Shown here: positions 49,190 through 54,115 of the stretch, piece by piece | Numbering within the stretch: the first letter of the stretch is position 1 | Layout of the letters: each line of letters begins with the position of its first letter | Assembly: GCA_903927345.1 (NCBI GenBank) | Contig: CAIYMO010000037.1 | Span: 1 to 54,115, forward strand | DNA: 54,115 nt | Reading direction: 5' to 3' | Source of the DNA: an uncultured Armatimonadota bacterium | GTDB taxonomy: Bacteria > Armatimonadota > Fimbriimonadia > Fimbriimonadales > Fimbriimonadaceae | Made by a program: the position numbers and the translations under genes | Notes under the pieces: generated by a model | What the model saw: only the letters and a program-made list of their open reading frames with translations | Told to the model about the DNA's origin: nothing | Databases searched by the model: none

Positions 49190-49912
49190 CTACTCTAAAT
49201 CAAAGTACCGATCCGTCGGAGTCTGACCCAGATAGAACCCTGACATCTTCTTCTTCGATGCATGCCCATCTGCCCACGCGATGATCGCGTTGTCCATCGC
49301 GTTCGGATCTGGAACACCCCAGCAGTCAAATCCCGCGCTACCGCTGATATCCACAAAATCCGAAGGCCGAAGCAAGAACTTGCCGTCGTCGCCACACCAA
49401 GAACCCTTCACCGAAGACTTGCCGGTCGACAACGCAACTGTTCCAGCCGGATCACCCAGCGTCGTCGCGGTCACCGCTTGCTGAGTCGCAAGGTTAGAAA
49501 AGTCCAGCTCAAGATTTGTCAGGAATCGAACGTTGTAGCCGAAGTGCGAGGTCTCGGCTCCGCTCTGGTCAAACTTGCTGACCGTCGAACAAGGGCAAAG
49601 CCAAACCTGCTTGTTCTTCACATACGGATTGATCATGTCGTGCCAGATCACCGTCGAGGTCGCATCGCCATAAGCCCCCAGCGGAAACTGGTCGTCATTA
49701 TCGCTCTGGTACATCACAAAAGAGATGTCCAGCTGTCGAAGGTTTGACATACAAGAAGCCGCCTTTGCCGCCTGTTTCGCCTGGGCAAACACCGGGAACA
49801 AAATCGCGGCGAGAATCGCAATAATCGCGATCACGACAAGCAGCTCAATCAACGTAAAAGCACGGCGCACCCGACTATTTTGCCCGATCAAACTGCCCTT
49901 GGCCGTTTTCAT
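49190..49912 (-). CDS. DUF1559-type prepilin with intact class III signal
   Basis: 240 residues. [31 protein letters not shown] is a full type IV prepilin N-terminus (A before F, Glu at +5). The C-terminal domain contains [24 protein letters not shown] and the family's WADGHA near the end. Such proteins are secreted pseudopilins of unclear function that are numerous in Planctomycetota and Armatimonadota. The ATG (49912) overlaps the stop of the GH78 gene (ATGA), so it is made with the rhamnosidase; a longer upstream reading to 50101 lies within that gene and is rejected. Confidence 0.88.
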   Translation of the reverse strand: MKTAKGSLIGQNSRVRRAFTLIELLVVIAIIAILAAILFPVFAQAKQAAKAASCMSNLRQLDISFVMYQSDNDDQFPLGAYGDATSTVIWHDMINPYVKNKQVWLCPCSTVSKFDQSGAETSHFGYNVRFLTNLELDFSNLATQQAVTATTLGDPAGTVALSTGKSSVKGSWCGDDGKFLLRPSDFVDISGSAGFDCWGVPDPNAMDNAIIAWADGHASKKKMSGFYLGQTPTDRYFDLE

Positions 49913-52287
49913 TCTGATGCCGAAGGATCGATTGTAACGGTTTTTGCCCCCACAACCATCCCCTGCACATCCGGGATCGACACCGTGATTCCCTCCGGAA
50001 TCGCCAACGTCGCCTCCCAAGAGTCGCCCTTCTTCCGCACGTGGGCGTGCAACAGCCCCTTTCCGGTCGCAATAAAGCCCTCGGCCCACTCCAAATCGCA
50101 CAGGTGCGGTCGGAACTCAATCCGTCCCGGCTCCAACGGGTGGAAGCCAAGAATCTTCGTCTGGAAGTGCAACAGCGGATGAGCCGCCCACGCGTGGCAA
50201 TCCGAACGCGAAGGCTCCAACTGTTCCATAGTGCAAACCAGCCCGTTCTCAACCATCGCACCCCAATCCTCCCGAATCAGATCCAGCATCTGCTGATGCC
50301 GGCCCATCTTCGCCAGCGCCTCAAACCGATAATGCTGGAAGTAGAACGTCGCCGAATGCCCCTGCGGCGCAGAGTCATACCAACGCGCACCAATCCGCTG
50401 TAACTCGCCGTCGTTACAAAGCACCGCCAAGGCGTGTGTGTGCTCGCAGAACGTCGATCCCCCTGGCTCATCCGGAATCAGCCCGTTCTCAGCCACCTGA
50501 GCCTTAATCGCCTTTCGCAGCTCCTGCACCCACATCAAAATCGGCCGCTGGCTCTGCGCATATCCATACAGGCTCTCAAGCTCCGAAGTTGCCTCCAAAG
50601 CCAACAGCAACTGCAATGCGAACGCCAAGTTGATCTTCTCGTTCCCCCCAGGAGGAATCCCCGCTTCCCATGCCGGAACCCAATCAAGGAAGTTCCAATC
50701 ATCCTGAGCCACCGGAAGGTTTGTCTCCGGGTCAATCAGCATCTGGTACGAGTTCAACACTGCCCGAATCCCCGGTAAGTGCGCCCGAACCAACTCCCGA
50801 TTCCCGCGCCAAGTATGGTGATCCGCCACCATCAAAACCCACCAAAGCGAAAACGTCGGGATGTACTGCCGGTTCCGACACGGATACCGACTCTGCGTAA
50901 TCCCCCGCTGAGACCGCGAAGAATCAAACATCAAAATCGCCTTCTGATGCGCCCGATCATCATCCCCCAGCAGGGAAGTCATGAGGGCCTCGATTCGCGT
51001 ATCGCCCACGTACTGCAACTGCTCGTAGTAGGGCGAGTCCGTAAACGTATCGTGGCAATCCATCTGCAACGTCCGCAAGCAGATGTCCGCAATCTTATCC
51101 AGCCGCTCATCCGAGCAGCGGAACGGATTCGTCCTCGGCTCAAGGGCATACCGAGTCTCCTCAAACCGCAAATCTCGAATGGTCAGCGACTCATCGCCCG
51201 TCTCAACATAAATCTCCAAGTACCGACCCGCGAGCCACCAAAGCGCCTGGTAACTCTCATCGCCTCCGGCTGGTCGAACCTCATCTCCTTGCCCGAGCCC
51301 CTTAGACCAGACCATTCCAAACAACTTATCTTCAATTTCATTCCGGTCACCCTTCTCGTTGGTCCCCAGCTCGTGATACAAAGATTCCGCCCAGGTCAGC
51401 CGAACCACCGACCCCTTCCCGCCGCTCGTCGCCAGCGACCAATACGAGCACAGATAGGTCGCGCAATCGATAATCACGCGCCGCCGAGTATTCGCCGGAA
51501 TCAAATGTGCCGATCCCTCCAGCGCCGACTCCCAACCGCCATGCTCATCCGCCAAGTCCTGGGCACTCTTCACCCGCAGCTCGTTCGTCTTGGCACTATC
51601 TGGCGCGTCAACATGGCGAATGACAAAGTGGGTCCAATCCCTCCGCCAAGGGTTCGGCAACATCGACGGACGAAGAAGCCGCACTGGATAAGTGTCTCCT
51701 GCGCCCGGAATTACCGGCTTTTCCGAAAGAACAACGTCTTCCCAAGCCCCTTCTTCGCCGCCCCCAACAAATCGGAACCGATCCCCAGTCCCAAAGGTCG
51801 CGGTCCGCTTGATCATTTCAATTCCGCGAATCCGCTGCGCCTTCCAGGCCGCATGACCCGTCGTCAACTGCCCCTTCGACTCCGAATCCTCGGCGATCAG
51901 CAAAAACCCATGCCGCATAAAGAACTGGGCAAATGGCGCATGCTCATTCCCCAACGACCAAACAAACGCCTCAACAACATGCTCCCCTGGCTCTAATTCA
52001 AGCTGATATGACTCAAAAAACCAGTGGTCAGGGTCTCCCCGCTCCGAGCCACGCCCCACCAGTTCACCATCAACAAACAGGTGATACCGCTCGTCAGCCG
52101 TCACGTGAATCCTTGTCGAAATCGCCGAACCCAAGCTCAACTCCAGCCGGTACCGCGCGAAGAACGGCGTGACCTCCGCACCCGAAAGCGAAATGAACGA
52201 CGCATCCAACTGCCCCCGGTTCCAAGGCGCATTCTCCCGATCAATCGGAAACGGATTAGTGTCAATCAAGACGCGTTGGCAGGACAT
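49909..52287 (-). CDS. Alpha-L-rhamnosidase-type glycoside hydrolase (GH78)
   Basis: About 792 residues. An N-terminal beta domain ([34 protein letters not shown]) is followed by the (alpha/alpha)6 catalytic barrel with [28 protein letters not shown], matching the GH78 D..DSPxxExxxxxGD region that holds the general acid. It removes L-rhamnose, or a related sugar, from plant or microbial glycans. There is no obvious signal peptide, so it may act in the cytoplasm on imported oligosaccharides. The ATG at 52287 has TAAACT 7 bases upstream; it is divergent from tRNA-Tyr. Confidence 0.87.
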   Translation of the reverse strand: MSCQRVLIDTNPFPIDRENAPWNRGQLDASFISLSGAEVTPFFARYRLELSLGSAISTRIHVTADERYHLFVDGELVGRGSERGDPDHWFFESYQLELEPGEHVVEAFVWSLGNEHAPFAQFFMRHGFLLIAEDSESKGQLTTGHAAWKAQRIRGIEMIKRTATFGTGDRFRFVGGGEEGAWEDVVLSEKPVIPGAGDTYPVRLLRPSMLPNPWRRDWTHFVIRHVDAPDSAKTNELRVKSAQDLADEHGGWESALEGSAHLIPANTRRRVIIDCATYLCSYWSLATSGGKGSVVRLTWAESLYHELGTNEKGDRNEIEDKLFGMVWSKGLGQGDEVRPAGGDESYQALWWLAGRYLEIYVETGDESLTIRDLRFEETRYALEPRTNPFRCSDERLDKIADICLRTLQMDCHDTFTDSPYYEQLQYVGDTRIEALMTSLLGDDDRAHQKAILMFDSSRSQRGITQSRYPCRNRQYIPTFSLWWVLMVADHHTWRGNRELVRAHLPGIRAVLNSYQMLIDPETNLPVAQDDWNFLDWVPAWEAGIPPGGNEKINLAFALQLLLALEATSELESLYGYAQSQRPILMWVQELRKAIKAQVAENGLIPDEPGGSTFCEHTHALAVLCNDGELQRIGARWYDSAPQGHSATFYFQHYRFEALAKMGRHQQMLDLIREDWGAMVENGLVCTMEQLEPSRSDCHAWAAHPLLHFQTKILGFHPLEPGRIEFRPHLCDLEWAEGFIATGKGLLHAHVRKKGDSWEATLAIPEGITVSIPDVQGMVVGAKTVTIDPSASE

Positions 52288-52294
52288 GGTTGTC

Positions 52295-52300
52295 AGTTTA
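52295..52300 (-). promoter_or_regulatory. -10-like TAAACT for the GH78 operon
   Basis: TAAACT on the minus strand, 7 bases from the ATG. The word ACTGACAA after it partly matches the 10-mer repeated at 82-194. Confidence 0.5.
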
Positions 52301-52326
52301 CGCCGGAGCCCCGCGCCATCGTGTGG

Positions 52327-52332
52327 TACACT
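52327..52332 (+). promoter_or_regulatory. -10-like TACACT for tRNA-Tyr
   Basis: TACACT is followed by a T-rich stretch and lies 16 bases before the tRNA 5' end, giving a short leader of about 9 bases. Confidence 0.4.
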
Positions 52333-52348
52333 TTTTTCTCGTTCTCGT

Positions 52349-52434
52349 GGTGAGTTGCCCGAGTGGCCAATGGGAACAGACTGTAAATCTGTCGGCGAGA
52401 GCCTACGCAGGTTCGAATCCTGCACTCACCACCA
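52349..52434 (+). tRNA. tRNA-Tyr (anticodon GTA)
   Basis: Acceptor stem GGTGAGT (52349-52355) pairs with ACTCACC (52424-52430), discriminator A, CCA encoded at 52432-52434. The anticodon stem-loop AGACTGTAAATCT gives GTA at 52383-52385. The long variable arm is the class II type of bacterial tRNA-Tyr. GTTCGAATC forms the T-loop. Confidence 0.96.
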
Positions 52435-52466
52435 TTCTCCTTCCGTTTTTACACCTTCCCAGTGTG

Positions 52467-52472
52467 TAAACT
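52467..52472 (+). promoter_or_regulatory. -10-like TAAACT for the GH51 gene
   Basis: TAAACT lies 6 bases before the ATG at 52479. Confidence 0.5.
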
Positions 52473-52478
52473 GCCGGA

Positions 52479-54115
52479 ATGGTTATAGCTAACGGGGCAT
52501 TCTTATCTCTTGCATTGCAAGACCCAACCCCAATCCCCGCCTCGATTGACCTCAACAACACGCGCGAGGAGATCAACCCCTACATCTACGGCCAATTCAT
52601 CGAGCACCTCGGACGGTGCATCTACGGCGGCATCTGGGCCGAAATGCTTGAAGATCGAAAGTTCTTCCACCCGATCACCACAACTTACGCGCCGTATGTC
52701 TCGATGCTCGACACCGACTTCCCTGGCGTCGGCGCCTCGCCATGGGAGATTATTTCCGGCTCCGTAGAGATGACCAAGCAAGACGTCTTCGTCGGTCGCC
52801 ACACCCCGATTCTTGCCGACGGAACCAAGATCAGCCAGCACCGGCTTGGCACCATCCAATGCAACAGCTACGTCGGCTACATCTGGCTCAAAGCCTTCAC
52901 TGAAAGCACAATCGTCACCATCACCTTCGGTTCCGAATCCGCAACGATCACTGTCGAGCCCGGCGACTACTTCAAGTACCCCTTCACTTTCAAAGCCGAC
53001 CAAACTAGCGACGAGATGACGATTTCTGTCACCAACCAGGGTGGCTCCGTCGCTCTCGGAACCCTCTCCCTCATGCCCGCCGATAACGTGCGGGGCATGC
53101 GCGCGGACACCCTAGAACACCTCAAAGCCCTCGGCGGAACCATCTACCGCTGGCCAGGCGGAAACTTCGTCAGCGGCTACGATTGGCGAGACGGAATTGG
53201 CGACCGCGACCGCCGCCCACCCCGCGGAAACCCCGCCTGGGGCGGAGTCGAGCACAACGACTTCGGCACCGACGAGTTCCTCGACTTCTGCAAAGAAATC
53301 GGCACTGACCCTCTCATCGCCGTCAACACCGGCTTCGGAGACGCGTACACCGCCGCCCAATGGGTCGACTACTGCAACGGCTCCCCCCAAACCATCGGCG
53401 GCTCTTGGCGCGTCCAAAACGGCCACACCGAGCCATACGGCATCAAAATCTGGAGCGTTGGAAACGAGATGTGGGGCGACTTCCAGCTCGGCTACATGAA
53501 GCTGGACCACTACACCCGCAAGCATAACTGGGTCGCCGAAGCCATGCTCAAAGCCGACCCCACGCTAACTCTCGTCGGCAGCGGCGACCTCGGCGACCCC
53601 GAAGTCACCGGTCTAGACGGCAAAGTCGCCAACCGAAGCTGGTCCAAAGGCATGCTTGAACAGTGCGCCGAGCACATGGACCTCATCTCTGAGCACTTCT
53701 ACGACGGCCAACTCCCCTGGAACAACAACCAGCGATTCCCCATCAACGAAGCCGTCAAGCAAATGGCGACCAACATCCGCAAAAAGGCCGACGGCCATCG
53801 GAAGATGCAAGGCGAAATGCCCCACCTCAACGGCAAATCCATCCCCATCGCTATGGATGAGTGGAACTACTGGCACCGCGACTACACCTACGGTGAACTC
53901 GGCTGCGAATACGACCTCGCAGACGCCCTCGGCATCGCAGCAGGACTCCACGAGTTCTTCCGGCAAACCGACATCATCCACATCGCCACCTACGCCCAAA
54001 CCGTCAACGTGATCGGAGCGATCAAGACCAATCGGACTGCCGCCGAAATGGAAAGCACTGGCCTCGTCCTCCAGGTCTACCGCCAGCACTACGGCTCAGT
54101 CCCGGTCGAAATCAA
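52479..54115 (+). CDS. Alpha-L-arabinofuranosidase (GH51-type), 3' end cut by the window
   Basis: At least 545 residues, incomplete. A hydrophobic N-terminal segment (ANGAFLSLALQ) can act as signal peptide. EEINPYIYGQFIEHLGRCIYGGIWAEM is the typical GH51 opening, with E330 in GNEMWG as general acid/base and E461 in MDEWNYW as likely nucleophile. A carbohydrate-binding beta domain is inserted between about residues 75 and 190. It releases terminal arabinofuranose from arabinoxylan or arabinan. With GH78 and GH110 it indicates plant-polysaccharide use. TAAACT 6 bases upstream supports the ATG. Confidence 0.92.
   Translation, partial: MVIANGAFLSLALQDPTPIPASIDLNNTREEINPYIYGQFIEHLGRCIYGGIWAEMLEDRKFFHPITTTYAPYVSMLDTDFPGVGASPWEIISGSVEMTKQDVFVGRHTPILADGTKISQHRLGTIQCNSYVGYIWLKAFTESTIVTITFGSESATITVEPGDYFKYPFTFKADQTSDEMTISVTNQGGSVALGTLSLMPADNVRGMRADTLEHLKALGGTIYRWPGGNFVSGYDWRDGIGDRDRRPPRGNPAWGGVEHNDFGTDEFLDFCKEIGTDPLIAVNTGFGDAYTAAQWVDYCNGSPQTIGGSWRVQNGHTEPYGIKIWSVGNEMWGDFQLGYMKLDHYTRKHNWVAEAMLKADPTLTLVGSGDLGDPEVTGLDGKVANRSWSKGMLEQCAEHMDLISEHFYDGQLPWNNNQRFPINEAVKQMATNIRKKADGHRKMQGEMPHLNGKSIPIAMDEWNYWHRDYTYGELGCEYDLADALGIAAGLHEFFRQTDIIHIATYAQTVNVIGAIKTNRTAAEMESTGLVLQVYRQHYGSVPVEI

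Overview
The window looks like a chromosomal segment of a free-living, glycan-degrading, Gram-negative-type (diderm) bacterium, most likely an Armatimonadota member near Fimbriimonadaceae. That placement is inference. It rests on a DUF1559-type prepilin with the Armatimonadota-flavoured N-terminus ending [12 protein letters not shown] (49190-49912), genes for lipid A/LPS-core synthesis beside the c-di-AMP genes cdaA/cdaR, very dense packing with many ATGA/GTGA/TTGA start-stop overlaps, and many apparently leaderless transcripts. There is no transposase, integrase, phage gene or CRISPR array, so this is core-like chromosome rather than an island.

Layout. 1-4.4 kb: non-coding sequence with a three-copy 10-mer, small secreted or unknown proteins and a Gfo/Idh oxidoreductase. 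4.4-6.1 kb: gatC-gatA. 6.2-8.3 kb: a thioredoxin-fold protein lacking CxxC, then tRNA-Ser(CGA). 8.4-11 kb: an IsdG-type heme oxygenase facing the pheA / DUF6714-like / acpH operon. 11-16.1 kb: cdaA-cdaR-GNAT, a secreted metzincin and a HEAT-repeat protein. 16.1-22.7 kb (minus strand): DinB, beta-helix protein, glyS, acyl-CoA dehydrogenase-like protein, and a barnase-like RNase overlapping its barstar. 22.8-27 kb: methyltransferase, polytopic membrane protein, tRNA-Leu(GAG), GH110 alpha-galactosidase. 27-30.2 kb (minus): ECF sigma factor, TauE/SafE permease, rhodanese-DUF2892 and a persulfide dioxygenase-rhodanese fusion, a sulfide-detoxification set. 30.3-34 kb: a triple YbjQ protein, tyrS with an altered HIGH motif, a membrane protein and a TetR regulator. 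34-38 kb: a compact LPS operon (lpxK, lpxL-like, GT9 heptosyltransferase-like, rfaE2-type adenylyltransferase, PIG-L deacetylase). 38-44.4 kb: tandem secreted paralogs, a TIM-barrel isomerase, cinA carrying a repeat-derived insertion, HAD phosphatase, threonine aldolase, a second Gfo/Idh oxidoreductase. 44.4-47.9 kb: an inverted pair of palindromic repeats, then fabI, speE and a BaiN-like flavoprotein. 47.9-54.1 kb: three prepilin-type paralogs whose pilin signal degrades from gene to gene, translationally coupled to a GH78 alpha-rhamnosidase; tRNA-Tyr(GTA); and a GH51-type arabinofuranosidase cut by the window end.

The strongest unifying signal is regulatory. At least 18 start codons lie 6-9 bases downstream of a -10-like hexamer (TANNNT or CATAAT, with TAAACT the commonest), so transcription should begin at or within a few bases of the start codon. 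The other points most worth checking are the barnase/barstar cassette, the TLGW replacement of HIGH in TyrRS, the prepilin-decay series, the in-frame palindromic insertion in cinA, and a long inverted repeat over the start codon of the 39739 gene.
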